Origin: Bacteroidales bacterium M7
GTDB taxonomy: Bacteria; Bacteroidota; Bacteroidia; Bacteroidales; Muribaculaceae
Direction of reading: 5' to 3'
NCBI GenBank assembly: GCA_001689515.1
Contig: LUJR01000046.1
Coordinates: 1-51,295 of the forward strand
DNA length: 51,295 bases
Position 1 is the first letter of the stretch; each line of letters starts with the position of its first letter. Under the pieces are notes generated by a model, which searched no databases, was not told the DNA's origin, and saw only the letters and a program-made list of their open reading frames with translations. This document shows, piece by piece, positions 1 through 8,058 of this stretch. Both the position numbers and the translations under genes were made by a program.

Positions 1-60
1 TTTCATCACCCCAAATGTCCACATCGCCATAAATTAATATACACTGGGGCATGATTAAAA
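1..60. other. Window edge, nothing recognised
   Basis: The first 60 bases are A+T-rich and hold no recognisable coding or RNA feature. They follow the terminator of tRNA-Leu on the minus strand. Confidence 0.5.
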
Positions 61-96
61 GCAAGGCGGCTTGATTAATTAATCAAGCCGCCTTGC
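61..96 (-). terminator. Perfect 36-bp palindrome, terminator of tRNA-Leu
   Basis: The 36 bases read the same on both strands, with a G+C-rich outer stem and an A+T-rich centre. On the minus strand the hairpin lies four bases after the tRNA 3' end and is followed by TTTTAATC. This fits a Rho-independent terminator. On the plus strand no T-run follows, so the activity is probably one-directional. Confidence 0.75.
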
Positions 97-99
97 ATG

Positions 100-181
100 T
101 ACCCGGACCCGGGATCGAACCGGGATGGATTGCTCCAACGGTGTTTGAGACCGTCGCGTCTACCGATTCCGCCATCCGGGC
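100..181 (-). tRNA. tRNA-Leu (anticodon CAA)
   Basis: An 82-nt tRNA read on the minus strand. The 5' strand GCCCGGA pairs with TCCGGGT to form the acceptor stem (one G-U pair at position 1-72), followed by discriminator A. A 5-bp anticodon stem ACGGT/ACCGT holds the loop CTCAAAC, giving anticodon CAA, which reads UUG leucine codons. The T-arm contains GGTTCGATCC. A long variable arm, as expected for a class II tRNA, is present. The 3' CCA is not encoded. Confidence 0.95.
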
Positions 182-193
182 TGGTAGATGGTG

Positions 194-223
194 CAAAGGT
201 ACGCATAATATTTGAAATCGCAA
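194..223 (-). promoter_or_regulatory. Promoter of tRNA-Leu
   Basis: On the minus strand a TTG (221-223) is followed after 20 bases by TACCTTTG (194-201). This is the Bacteroidota -33/-7 arrangement for the primary sigma factor. Transcription would begin a few bases before the mature tRNA 5' end at 181. Confidence 0.7.
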
Positions 224-298
224 CACTGCCGGGCAACATTGGGTGCGTGGCAGGATAACAATTGTGGCTGGACGGGTGTTAAATAGATGAAAAGTGCA

Positions 299-306
299 TA
301 TATTTG
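299..306 (+). promoter_or_regulatory. -7 box of the PhoH gene
   Basis: TATATTTG matches the Bacteroidota -7 consensus TAnnTTTG. No convincing -33 element is seen. The expected start of transcription, near 311, lies downstream of an alternative in-frame ATG at 287, which supports translation from the ATG at 350. Confidence 0.55.
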
Positions 307-349
307 CAATCGTTTTTTAAAGACTGAACATTTCTTTTCTGAGATTATT

Positions 350-1339
350 ATGATCGAACGGATAGTTATCATCGACAATGTGGATCCGGTGAGTTTCTAC
401 GGGGTCAACAATTCCAACATGCAGCTCATACGCAACCTGTTTCCGAAGCTGAGGGTGACAGCCCGCGGCTCGGTGCTCAGAGTGCTCGGCGATGAAGACG
501 ATACAGCTCTGTTCGAGCAGAAAATCAAGGAGCTGGAGGCTTACTGCGCCAAATACAATAAGCTGACCGAGGATGTGATAATCGATGTCATGCGGGGTGA
601 GAAGCCCAAGGACGTCAAGAGTGACGGGGTTGTCATCTACGGTGTCAACGGCAAGCCGATTTCTCCGCGTAACCATAACCAGCAGCTCCTCGTGGAGGCT
701 TTTAACGAAAACGACCTGACATTCGCGCTCGGTCCGGCTGGTACGGGCAAGACCTATTTAGCCATTGCGCTGGCTGTAAGGGCTCTCAAAAACAAGGAGG
801 CGCGTAAGATAATCCTCAGCCGTCCGGCGGTGGAGGCTGGAGAGAAGCTCGGATTTCTCCCGGGTGACATGAAGGACAAGATCGATCCATATCTCCAGCC
901 GCTCTATGATGCGCTCGAGGATATGATTCCGGCGGTGAAGCTCAAGGAGTACATGGAGAGCAACGTCATCCAGATAGCTCCGCTGGCATTCATGCGCGGC
1001 CGCACGCTCAATGATGCCATCATAGTGCTCGACGAGGCGCAGAACACCACGACCCATCAGATCAAGATGTTTCTGACGCGATTGGGCATGAATGCCAAGA
1101 TGATTATCACGGGTGATGTCACGCAGATTGACCTGCCGCGGTCGGTCACATCGGGTCTGGTGCAGGCTCTTAGAGTGTTGCGCAACGTACACGGCATCGG
1201 CAAGGTGGAGTTTGGCAAGAAAGATATCGTGCGCCATGCCTTAGTGCAGCGCATCGTGGAAGCCTACGACCATTTCGACAAGGAGCAGGAACAAGCTGCC
1301 GAGGCTGAGAATGAACCCAAGCCCCAAAATCAGCAGTAG
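350..1339 (+). CDS. PhoH family ATPase
   Basis: A 329-aa cytoplasmic P-loop protein of the PhoH/PhoL (YbeZ) family, implicated in other bacteria in RNA metabolism and ribosome maturation; the exact role is not settled. A KH-like N-terminal region of about 110 residues precedes the Walker A motif GPAGTGKT (128-135) and the Walker B motif IIVLDEAQN. The acidic, Gln-rich tail is typical of Bacteroidales versions. The start at 350 is preferred over the upstream ATG at 287 because that ATG lies before the likely promoter and its extension is unlike the family. The stop overlaps the convergent dehydrogenase gene by 10 bp. Confidence 0.93.
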   Translation: MIERIVIIDNVDPVSFYGVNNSNMQLIRNLFPKLRVTARGSVLRVLGDEDDTALFEQKIKELEAYCAKYNKLTEDVIIDVMRGEKPKDVKSDGVVIYGVNGKPISPRNHNQQLLVEAFNENDLTFALGPAGTGKTYLAIALAVRALKNKEARKIILSRPAVEAGEKLGFLPGDMKDKIDPYLQPLYDALEDMIPAVKLKEYMESNVIQIAPLAFMRGRTLNDAIIVLDEAQNTTTHQIKMFLTRLGMNAKMIITGDVTQIDLPRSVTSGLVQALRVLRNVHGIGKVEFGKKDIVRHALVQRIVEAYDHFDKEQEQAAEAENEPKPQNQQ

Positions 1340-2178
1340 ATCATCTTGCGGGTCATGCCGCCGTCGATGATGATGTTTTCGCCGTTGATGAAGTCATTGG
1401 CGGGGAGGGCGAGTGTCATGCATATGCGGGCGATGTCTTCGGGCTTTCCGACTCTGCCGGATGGATGTTGGGCATGGTCGGCTTCCGTCAGAGAGTCGTA
1501 ATCATCTGTGGCTATCCATCCGGGAGAGATGCAGTTGACGGTGATGTGGAGCGGTGCGAGCGACATCATCAGCGAGTGGGTCATGGCTAGAATCGCACCC
1601 TTTGAGGCGCTGTAGGCAGTGGTGTCTGCCTCGCTCTGGATGGCGCGAGTGCTGGCGATATTGATTATACGGCCGTAAGGGTTTCGTTCGGGCTGCTTCA
1701 TGCGGTGCCGCGCTAATGTCCGGGCAGTGACGAGTAGAGGAGTGACATTCGTGGCTAACACGTGGTTGAAGTCATCTACTGATGTGTCAATCAGCGGTTT
1801 GAAATCGGAGATGCCTACATTATTGACAATTATGTCTATGTCTCCCCCCTCATCCATGAGCGCGGTCAGGGCGCATACCAGTCTGTTGTGGTCGGTTACG
1901 TCCAAGGGGATAAATCGAGCGCCTGTAGCTTGCGCTGTGGCGGTGCCAGCCTTAGCGTCAGTGTCGCAAAATGCCACGCGGCATCCAGCATTGCAAAACT
2001 CCCTCACTATGGCACGTCCTATGCCCGATGCTCCGCCGGTGACAAACACCCGGCGGACACCGATTTTATATGTAATAGAGCCTGCCTGCTGTCCGGTAGG
2101 AGTCTTGCGCGGGTGGTATTTGGGAACGATGCCGCGGCGGTGTTGCTCCATTTTATTTTCAAGATAGTTGTCAGCCAT
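1330..2178 (-). CDS. Short-chain dehydrogenase/reductase (SDR)
   Basis: A 282-aa NAD(P)-dependent oxidoreductase of the classical SDR family. It has the cofactor-binding motif TGGASGIG (about residues 48-55), the structural NNVG motif, and the catalytic YSASK, with a Ser (NIAS) before it. A basic N-terminal extension of about 40 residues precedes the Rossmann fold and is not usual; a second Met at residue 10 is possible. The substrate cannot be read from the sequence. The gene stands alone and converges on the PhoH gene with a 10-bp overlap. Its promoter box is so close to the ATG that the mRNA may be leaderless. Confidence 0.9.
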   Translation of the reverse strand: MADNYLENKMEQHRRGIVPKYHPRKTPTGQQAGSITYKIGVRRVFVTGGASGIGRAIVREFCNAGCRVAFCDTDAKAGTATAQATGARFIPLDVTDHNRLVCALTALMDEGGDIDIIVNNVGISDFKPLIDTSVDDFNHVLATNVTPLLVTARTLARHRMKQPERNPYGRIINIASTRAIQSEADTTAYSASKGAILAMTHSLMMSLAPLHITVNCISPGWIATDDYDSLTEADHAQHPSGRVGKPEDIARICMTLALPANDFINGENIIIDGGMTRKMIYC

Positions 2179-2182
2179 GGTG

Positions 2183-2190
2183 CAAAAGTA
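2183..2190 (-). promoter_or_regulatory. -7 box directly before the SDR gene
   Basis: TACTTTTG on the minus strand ends five bases before the ATG at 2178. Transcription from such a box normally starts a few bases downstream, which would put the first base at or next to the start codon. No clear -33 TTG is seen. Confidence 0.5.
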
Positions 2191-2560
2191 GCTATAAAAA
2201 ATGAAACCCGCCTACTCTTCACGAGCCGACGGATCTCTAACCTATGATTCACTTATTTCTTGTTGTCCTTGTGTTGGAATTGATTTGGGAATAGAAGAAT
2301 AGCTATACAAATGTGATGTTGTCACAATTGAAATCGCGAAACTGTTTTTCACAGACTTTCACCAAATTTCAGTGCAAAATTACTTAACAATTCTGAAACA
2401 TCAAAGAAATTTTGGTTAAAAACGCAGGTGCCCATGCGTTTCGCATTTGATTGTCGATGCAATGCCGCCTGTTGAGGTATCTGTATTTCTGTGACGTTGC
2501 AGTCATGATGTCGAGTAGAGGGTGGTTGATGGCTTTTTTTGTTTGACATGTGTCGGGGTG
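2191..2560. other. Intergenic region with no recognised gene
   Basis: About 370 A+T-rich bases lie between the divergent SDR and rpmH promoters. Open frames here are short, unlike any known family, and have no promoter or ribosome-binding support. No repeat of the families found elsewhere in the window is present. Confidence 0.4.
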
Positions 2561-2591
2561 TTGCGGATGTGGATAAAAAAATGTAACTTTG
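2561..2591 (+). promoter_or_regulatory. Promoter of rpmH
   Basis: TTGC at 2561-2564 is followed after 19 bases by TAACTTTG at 2584-2591, matching the Bacteroidota -33/-7 pattern. The predicted 5' leader before rpmH is about 60 bases. Confidence 0.7.
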
Positions 2592-2658
2592 CACCTCAAA
2601 ACGTCCTGTACGTTGCGATACAGACACTTAAACACAACACAATAAATCAATTACGGCA

Positions 2659-2814
2659 ATGAAACGTACATTTCAACCCTCAAACCGCAAGCGTGTCAAC
2701 AAGCACGGCTTCCGCAGCCGCATGGCTACAGCCGATGGACGCAAAGTCCTCGCTCGTCGTCGTGCCAAGGGTCGTCTGCGTCTCTCTGTAAGCTCTTCTA
2801 TCGCCAGCAAGTAA
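2659..2814 (+). CDS. rpmH: 50S ribosomal protein L34
   Basis: A 51-aa, strongly basic protein starting MKRTFQPSNRKRVNKHGF and containing the L34 signature region RSRMATADGRKVLARRRAKGR, which binds 23S rRNA in the large subunit. The length is normal for Bacteroidota L34. The start is the only ATG before the conserved MKRTFQPS block. It has its own promoter and a structured terminator, so it is probably monocistronic. Confidence 0.97.
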   Translation: MKRTFQPSNRKRVNKHGFRSRMATADGRKVLARRRAKGRLRLSVSSSIASK

Positions 2815-2890
2815 TTTATGGTCGGTGAGGGCTGACGGGCTGATGCCCGCGCAGTCGATGCTTTAAAACATCTATTCAATCAGGCATAAT

Positions 2891-2962
2891 TGCCGTTAAC
2901 CGAGTTCCGCCATGTCTAACTGAGTCATAAGCGGTTTAGGTTATCGGCATTTTGCTTTTTTA
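2891..2962 (+). terminator. Rho-independent terminator after rpmH
   Basis: TGCCGTTAACC (2891-2901) pairs with GGTTATCGGCA (2939-2949) with one T-T mismatch, and the loop region contains further short pairings. The stem is followed by a T-rich stretch, TTTTGCTTTTTT. Its distance from the rpmH stop (77 bases) is compatible with it ending that transcript. Confidence 0.6.
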
Positions 2963-3041
2963 TACATTGGTCAACCAACCTAATATATTGTCTGTTATAA
3001 CGTTAGAGTTACAGTAATATCATCAATAATAAATTTATAAT

Positions 3042-3896
3042 ATGACAATGAAAGTTTCAGCATCGTTAATCGTTTCGGCTATTGCTGCCACGACACTGCT
3101 GGCGGCATGCTCGGGCAATGGCTCCAAGACCGTTGACGGGGAGGAGATTTCCAATTTTGAAATCAGGGAGCAGCTTAAGTCGGCTTCAAAAAGTTACAAG
3201 TTGGTATATGCGTCAGGAGATACAGCCTACATGACGCTCACTGCCACGGTGCAGTGGCCGGTGGAGTTTGGCAAATCTAATCTTGTGGCGCTTCAGGATA
3301 CTATAATAAACGCTCTCGGCACAAAGTCACCATACAATATCGACCAGGCGATGTCGGCATATGTCAATAACAGCGACATGGCAGGCATGGGCGCAGATGT
3401 GAAGGCGTCACCGGTAGACTCTATTCCGGCTATGACCGATGAGATAAATTCCTATGATATAGAGACAACGGTCAAAGTCACGGAACTCAACGAGCAGACT
3501 GTCACATATCAGATTTACAATTATTCGTTTACAGGCGGCGCACATCCCAACTGGGCATACACACCATTTACCTACGACCTTGCAGCCGGTAAAGTGCTGA
3601 CGTTTGACTCGCTTTTCAAGCCGGGAAGCGAAGCGGCTTTGCGTCCGCTGATAGAAGAGGCTCTTGCCAATCAGCTCGGTGTCAGCAGTCCGGCGAAGCT
3701 TGGCAGCGCGGGAATCTTTATGGATCAGATGTTTGTCAGCCACAACGTGTTTGTGTCTGACGGGCAGATTGTATTCCACTACAATCCCTATGACATAGGT
3801 CCGTATTCACTTGGTCAGATAGATGTGCCTTTGGCTCCGTTTGTCATTGAGAAGCTGCTTACTCCCGAAGCCAAGCAGCTGCTGCTGAGCTGCTGA
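3042..3896 (+). CDS. DUF3298-type (RsiV-like) lipoprotein
   Basis: A 284-aa exported lipoprotein. The N-terminus has a hydrophobic signal with lipobox LAAC (Cys at about residue 22; a second in-frame ATG at 3048 is possible). The central part resembles the DUF4163/DUF3298 arrangement: a domain with strands covering about residues 45-150, then the segment FTGGAHPNWAYTPFTYDLAAGKVLTFDSLF and the region ending IGPYSLGQIDVPL, typical of DUF3298. In this fold family members occur as extracytoplasmic domains of anti-sigma factors and as stand-alone envelope proteins. Function here is unknown; no sigma-factor gene is adjacent. It is single-gene, followed by a palindromic repeat and a hairpin. Confidence 0.82.
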   Translation: MTMKVSASLIVSAIAATTLLAACSGNGSKTVDGEEISNFEIREQLKSASKSYKLVYASGDTAYMTLTATVQWPVEFGKSNLVALQDTIINALGTKSPYNIDQAMSAYVNNSDMAGMGADVKASPVDSIPAMTDEINSYDIETTVKVTELNEQTVTYQIYNYSFTGGAHPNWAYTPFTYDLAAGKVLTFDSLFKPGSEAALRPLIEEALANQLGVSSPAKLGSAGIFMDQMFVSHNVFVSDGQIVFHYNPYDIGPYSLGQIDVPLAPFVIEKLLTPEAKQLLLSC

Positions 3897-3903
3897 AACC
3901 TCC

Positions 3904-3928
3904 GGACATGCCACGGCATGTCCCTACA
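3904..3928. repeat. TGTAGGGA-family palindromic repeat, partial unit
   Basis: GGACATGCCACGGCATGTCC followed by CTACA begins eight bases after a stop codon. It is a member of the dispersed palindrome family described in the findings, lacking the left TGTAG end and carrying a C in place of T at the centre. Confidence 0.85.
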
Positions 3929-3952
3929 AGGTGAAGACTTATGAGATGATAA

Positions 3953-3986
3953 AGAGGGTGCTGCAACGTCAGTTGCAGCACCCTCT
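3953..3986 (+). terminator. Hairpin, probable terminator
   Basis: A perfect 15-bp stem (3953-3967 with 3972-3986) closes a GTCA loop. It lies 56 bases after the lipoprotein stop. The T-run after it is weak, so termination efficiency is uncertain. Confidence 0.6.
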
Positions 3987-4183
3987 CCACGTTTCAACTA
4001 TTTATTTATGAGAGCCTCCGTGCCGGGTATCACTACCAGACAGGGAGGACGAGGGATGTTATCTCATTTGGTGTGAAAGATTACATTATTCAAACACTCC
4101 GGCTGTTCAAATGGCTCATAGCAAGTCTATTAAAAGTGATTAAAATATGTTGACCCGCTATGGTCTGAGGGATATATGGCTCT

Positions 4184-4215
4184 CTTGCCATTGTTGTGAA
4201 ATATTAGTATCTTTG
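4184..4215 (+). promoter_or_regulatory. Promoter of gldE-tsaE
   Basis: TTG at 4185-4187 is followed after 20 bases by TATCTTTG (4208-4215). The ATG at 4243 gives a leader of about 20 bases. Confidence 0.65.
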
Positions 4216-4242
4216 TGGCTCATAATCACCAATTAAATCTAT

Positions 4243-5595
4243 ATGGATTTTGACCCCCTCCCTGCCATGGACGCATTGGCATGCTTTGTCAAAAGCTTCG
4301 TAACCATGGCACTCCCGGCATCGTTCGGTGTCCCCCAGATCATTGCCCTCTGCTGCGCGTTGGTCGCGCTCGTCATCTCCGGATTTGTTTCCGGCAGCGA
4401 AATCGCTTATTTTTCCATCACGCCCTCTCAGATTGAGGAGATAGAAGACCGTAATCCGTCATCACGTGTGCTTAAGCTCCTCGCTCAGCCCGAGCGGCTG
4501 CTTGCGACTATCCTGATAGCCAACAATCTTGTCAATGTGACCATCGTCGTGCTCTGTAACTATGCTCTGGGTCCTGTTTTTGAGGGAATGCCCGAGTGGG
4601 CGAGCTTCGTGCTTCAGACCGTCATATTGACCTTCCTGATACTGCTGTTCGGAGAGATACTACCCAAGCTCTATGCCAATACCAACAATCTCCGCTGGGC
4701 AAGGATGGCAACTCCGGGCATACATCTCTTGTCGAGCCTTTTCCGTCCGTTCTCGTCCGTTCTGGTCAAGTCCTCATGGATAGTCAAGAGGGTGGTGGCG
4801 AAGCAGGAGGAGACAGTCACCACCGATGACCTGACGCATGCTCTTGAGATTGCCGATGTGCAAAACTCCGATGCAAGGATGCTTGAGGGCATCCTCCGAT
4901 TCGGTGACACTACTGCATCGGAGGTGATGACTCCGAGGGTGGACATAACGGACATTGACATCAGTGCCGACTTTTCAGAGGTGATGGAGACGGTCATATC
5001 GAGCGGTTTCTCGCGTCTGCCCGTGGTCAATGATTCGCAGGATGACATAAAGGGAGTGCTATACAGCCGTGATCTGCTTCCATACATAGGTGTTGAGCCT
5101 CCCAAGGATTTCTCGTGGCAGTCACTGCTGCGCGAACCCTATTTCGTGCCTGAGTCAAGGCGTATCGATGACCTCCTTGAGGATTTCCGTCGCCGCCACC
5201 TGCACATGGCTATAGTCATAGATGAGTTCGGCGGTACACAGGGACTTGTCACAATGGAGGATGTGCTGGAAGAAATCGTGGGCGATATCGATGACGAATA
5301 CGACACTGACGAAAAGACCTACCGCAAGCTGCCTGACGACACTTATATATTTGAGGGAAAGACTCTCCTCAATGATTTCTTCCGCATCACCGGACTAAAT
5401 GAGGATGACTATGAGGCTGTGGCGGCAGATAACGAGACTCTCGCCGGAATGCTGCTGTCGATAAAGGGGGATTTTCCTAAAGAGAAGGAACCGCTCGTCT
5501 ATGGCAGATGCCGCTTCCTGATACTTGATGTGCATAACCACCGCATCGCCGAAGTACGCGTCAAGGTGATGCCGGACATACAGACTGCCGAATGA
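4243..5595 (+). CDS. gldE: GldE-like CNNM/CorC transporter-associated protein
   Basis: A 450-aa inner-membrane protein. Residues about 25-190 form a DUF21/CNNM transmembrane domain with three to four hydrophobic segments and the SGSEIAYFS motif. A tandem CBS pair follows (about 205-335, with EVMTPRVDI and VIDEFGGTQGLVTMEDVLEEIVGDI). A CorC/HlyC domain occupies about 350-440. The architecture matches the family annotated as gliding motility-associated GldE in Bacteroidota and CorC/TlyC elsewhere, linked to magnesium or cobalt export. Gliding itself cannot be inferred from it. The stop overlaps tsaE by ATGA, implying translational coupling. Confidence 0.9.
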   Translation: MDFDPLPAMDALACFVKSFVTMALPASFGVPQIIALCCALVALVISGFVSGSEIAYFSITPSQIEEIEDRNPSSRVLKLLAQPERLLATILIANNLVNVTIVVLCNYALGPVFEGMPEWASFVLQTVILTFLILLFGEILPKLYANTNNLRWARMATPGIHLLSSLFRPFSSVLVKSSWIVKRVVAKQEETVTTDDLTHALEIADVQNSDARMLEGILRFGDTTASEVMTPRVDITDIDISADFSEVMETVISSGFSRLPVVNDSQDDIKGVLYSRDLLPYIGVEPPKDFSWQSLLREPYFVPESRRIDDLLEDFRRRHLHMAIVIDEFGGTQGLVTMEDVLEEIVGDIDDEYDTDEKTYRKLPDDTYIFEGKTLLNDFFRITGLNEDDYEAVAADNETLAGMLLSIKGDFPKEKEPLVYGRCRFLILDVHNHRIAEVRVKVMPDIQTAE

Positions 5596-6020
5596 AAACC
5601 GCTGACACTATACTCATAAAGGATATTGACGGCATTGAAGATGCCGCCCGTAAGGTGCTTGCCGCTATCGGTGACAGGACTGTAGTGGCTTTCCATGGCG
5701 ACATGGGAGCCGGCAAGACCACGCTCATCAACGCTATCAGCCGCATTCTCGGAGCTGTGGATGATGCTACATCTTCTCCGTCGTTTTCCATAGTCAATGA
5801 ATACGTGGGCGCGGACAGCAACACCATCTATCACTTTGACCTGTACCGTCTCAACGATATAGAGGAAGCCTATGATATGGGCTTTGAGGATTATATCGAC
5901 AGCGGTAACCTTTGTCTGATAGAGTGGCCCGACATAGCAGAATCCCTTCTGCCAGACGATGCGGTACATGTTTCGGTCCGGGAACTGGAGGATGGATCGC
6001 GAGAGGTGAGTGTCATCTGA
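5592..6020 (+). CDS. tsaE: tRNA t6A synthesis ATPase TsaE
   Basis: A 142-aa ATPase that works with TsaB and TsaD in forming N6-threonylcarbamoyl-adenosine at position 37 of ANN-decoding tRNAs. It shows the Walker A motif GDMGAGKTT (36-44) and the family blocks SPSFSIVNEY, HFDLYRL and LIEWP. Length is normal. The start overlaps the stop of gldE by four bases. The 3' end overlaps the convergent comF-like gene by 8 bp. A YrdC/Sua5-type protein of the same pathway is at 38.1 kb. Confidence 0.95.
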   Translation: MKTADTILIKDIDGIEDAARKVLAAIGDRTVVAFHGDMGAGKTTLINAISRILGAVDDATSSPSFSIVNEYVGADSNTIYHFDLYRLNDIEEAYDMGFEDYIDSGNLCLIEWPDIAESLLPDDAVHVSVRELEDGSREVSVI

Positions 6021-6720
6021 GGTGTGATGCCGCCAAGGTAAACACAGAGAGTTTTATTGACGGGTTACAGGCATGTATGGCTTCGGCTGCTGCCAGGATG
6101 GTGGCACCTGTGGTCAGCACATCGTCGACAATCAGTATGTGCCTGAGCCCTTGCAGGTTGTCAGGAAGAGGTTTGAAGCCGTTACGGGCATTGAGCCAGC
6201 GTGCGTAGGCGTTGCGTCGTGTCTGTGTCGCGCGGTAATGTGATGTGGAGAGTCCGTTGACTACTTTTATGCCGCTTGTTTCTGCAAGTCCGCGGGCTAT
6301 CGCCTCGCTTTGGTTGTAGCCGCGGCGCAGCAGTTTCAGAGGCGAGAGGGGGATTGGCACTATTGCATCTATGCCGTCAAAAAAGCCGTCGGTTTTCAGC
6401 GTCTGTGCATACCTGCGTGCCAGTATGCGCCCGATGCGTGGACGTCCGTTATATTTGGCGTGATGTATCAAATGGGCATAAGGAGTGTCGCGGTAGTACC
6501 AGAACATCGTTCCCACGCGGTCAAAAGGCACTTTTCCAGCCAGCCGTTGGTGAAGGAGACTGAAGCTTTCGCCGTGGAGATTGACCATGGGCATCTCACA
6601 CAAGCATCTTAGGCATATGACATCCTCACCCTTGACCAATGCGCATCCGCACACTTCACATATGCGGGGCCATGCGAGATTGGCTATGGAAGCGATGAGG
6701 TCAGAAAGCATCTCAGTCAT
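6013..6720 (-). CDS. ComF family phosphoribosyltransferase-like protein
   Basis: A 235-aa ComF/GntX-type protein. Four cysteines in two CxxC pairs (21, 24, 36, 39) suggest a zinc ribbon. The C-terminal half is a PRTase fold with the PRPP-binding motif VDDVLTTGAT (198-207). Members are needed for DNA uptake in some bacteria; the role here is unknown. The ATG at 6720 overlaps the recX stop by 8 bp; ATGs at 6723 and 6741 are alternatives. It is the last gene of the 10.3-6.0 kb operon. Confidence 0.88.
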   Translation of the reverse strand: MTEMLSDLIASIANLAWPRICEVCGCALVKGEDVICLRCLCEMPMVNLHGESFSLLHQRLAGKVPFDRVGTMFWYYRDTPYAHLIHHAKYNGRPRIGRILARRYAQTLKTDGFFDGIDAIVPIPLSPLKLLRRGYNQSEAIARGLAETSGIKVVNGLSTSHYRATQTRRNAYARWLNARNGFKPLPDNLQGLRHILIVDDVLTTGATILAAAEAIHACNPSIKLSVFTLAASHLR

Positions 6721-7210
6721 CATCTCTCCACAGAGCGGCACTCTTTATTATAGAGGCTATCAGAGGGAGTTCGTAGCCTCGTGAAGCTCCGTAGCGGAAT
6801 ATTTTGGTGCGCCCCTCGTAAGTCTCTGCTTCATCTTTGAGCGCTTTGCGTTTGGCTCTGAGCAGTTGCAGCAGATTGTCGGCGTATTCTTCGTCATCCA
6901 CCTCGTCCATCGCTTCATCGACCATCCACGATGGTACTCTCTTGGCATAGAGGGCGGCGCGGATTTTGATGCGTCCCCAGCGCGAAAACCGGTACTTGTC
7001 TATCACGAAAGCTTTGGCAAAACGCTCGTCATCAACGAAACGGTCGGTTATCAGGCGGTTGATGATGGCAGATGCTTCCGAGCCTCGGATGCCCCAGCGG
7101 TGGAGCTTCTCGCGAAGCTCCCATGAGCAGCGTTCGGAAGCGGCACACAGTTCCTCCAATTTGGTCTGCGCCACCTCAGGCTCCATCGGTTCGTCTCTGC
7201 GTCGTCTCAT
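6713..7210 (-). CDS. recX: Regulatory protein RecX
   Basis: A 165-aa protein of the RecX family, which caps and inhibits RecA filaments. The three-helix repeats characteristic of RecX are visible (CSWELREKLHRWGI, ADFVDDERFAKAFV-like, RIKIRAALYAKRVPSWMVDEAM). The N-terminus RRRRDEP is basic. It overlaps prmC by ATGA and comF-like by 8 bp, so it is coupled to both. recA is not in the window. Confidence 0.88.
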   Translation of the reverse strand: MRRRRDEPMEPEVAQTKLEELCAASERCSWELREKLHRWGIRGSEASAIINRLITDRFVDDERFAKAFVIDKYRFSRWGRIKIRAALYAKRVPSWMVDEAMDEVDDEEYADNLLQLLRAKRKALKDEAETYEGRTKIFRYGASRGYELPLIASIIKSAALWRDDD

Positions 7211-8058
7211 GACTGGCGGGCGTGGATGAAACGTTGCTTGCCTCTCTCATCGCGTATAAGCTCGATGCTCATAAAGCCGGCATCAGCTACGGCGCGTCTC
7301 GTCTCTGCGGCGTATAGCGGATTGATTTCAAGCCACAGAGAGCCTCCGGGACTGAGGCTGACGGCTGCATAACGGGCTATGGCGCGGTAGAACTTCACAG
7401 GGTCATTGTCGGGAACAAACAGGGCTGTGTGAGGTTCGTGCATGAGCACATTGGCGCTCATGCCAGATATCTCTTTCTCGGCTATGTAAGGCGGGTTGCT
7501 AAGTATGATGTCGTAACTGTTCCTGACAGGAGTTGCGGAGAGTATGTCCTCCAGCTTGAAACTGATTTTGGCTTTGAGCTGTGCGGCATTTTCCTTGGCT
7601 ACATCTAAGGCTGCCTGAGAGACATCTAAAGCAGCCACAGTGGGGAAGCGCAGGGCGCGTGCCATAGCGATGGCTATGCATCCGCTCCCGGTGCCTATGT
7701 CGAGCACTCTAAGATCGGTTTTGTCGCCAGCATCGGCTATCGCCATATCGGCAAGTTGCTCTGTCTCAGGACGCGGTATCAGTACGGCGGGGGAGACTCT
7801 CAGCGTCATGCCTAACCATCGTGCCTGGCCTAAAGCATATTGTATGGGAGTGCCACCGCAAATATCGGAGACAATGCTGTCAACATGTGATGCGAGCCAA
7901 TCAGTGATTTCGTCATCGCCTCGTGTGATGAGGTCCACTTGGGTGTATCCTTTGAGCGCGGCGAATATGTCGCGGACCATCCAGCTGATTTCCGCAGATG
8001 TGAAGCCGGCTTCGCTGAGACGCTTTTTTGTATTATTGATACAGGACGAGAGGGTCAT
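7207..8058 (-). CDS. prmC: Peptide chain release factor N5-glutamine methyltransferase
   Basis: A 283-aa S-adenosylmethionine-dependent enzyme that methylates the Gln of the GGQ motif in RF1 and RF2. It has the N-terminal helical substrate domain, PRPETE (96-100 region), the SAM motif DIGTGSGC (120-127) and the catalytic NPPY (188-191). The ATG at 8058 is chosen because it overlaps the upstream transporter stop by four bases; a longer frame upstream lies inside that gene. It also overlaps recX by ATGA. Confidence 0.95.
   Translation of the reverse strand: MTLSSCINNTKKRLSEAGFTSAEISWMVRDIFAALKGYTQVDLITRGDDEITDWLASHVDSIVSDICGGTPIQYALGQARWLGMTLRVSPAVLIPRPETEQLADMAIADAGDKTDLRVLDIGTGSGCIAIAMARALRFPTVAALDVSQAALDVAKENAAQLKAKISFKLEDILSATPVRNSYDIILSNPPYIAEKEISGMSANVLMHEPHTALFVPDNDPVKFYRAIARYAAVSLSPGGSLWLEINPLYAAETRRAVADAGFMSIELIRDERGKQRFIHARQS

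Noticed and set aside
1844..1849. Run of six C in the SDR gene
   Set aside because: Six bases is within the range expected by chance in coding DNA and lies in a conserved region of the protein.
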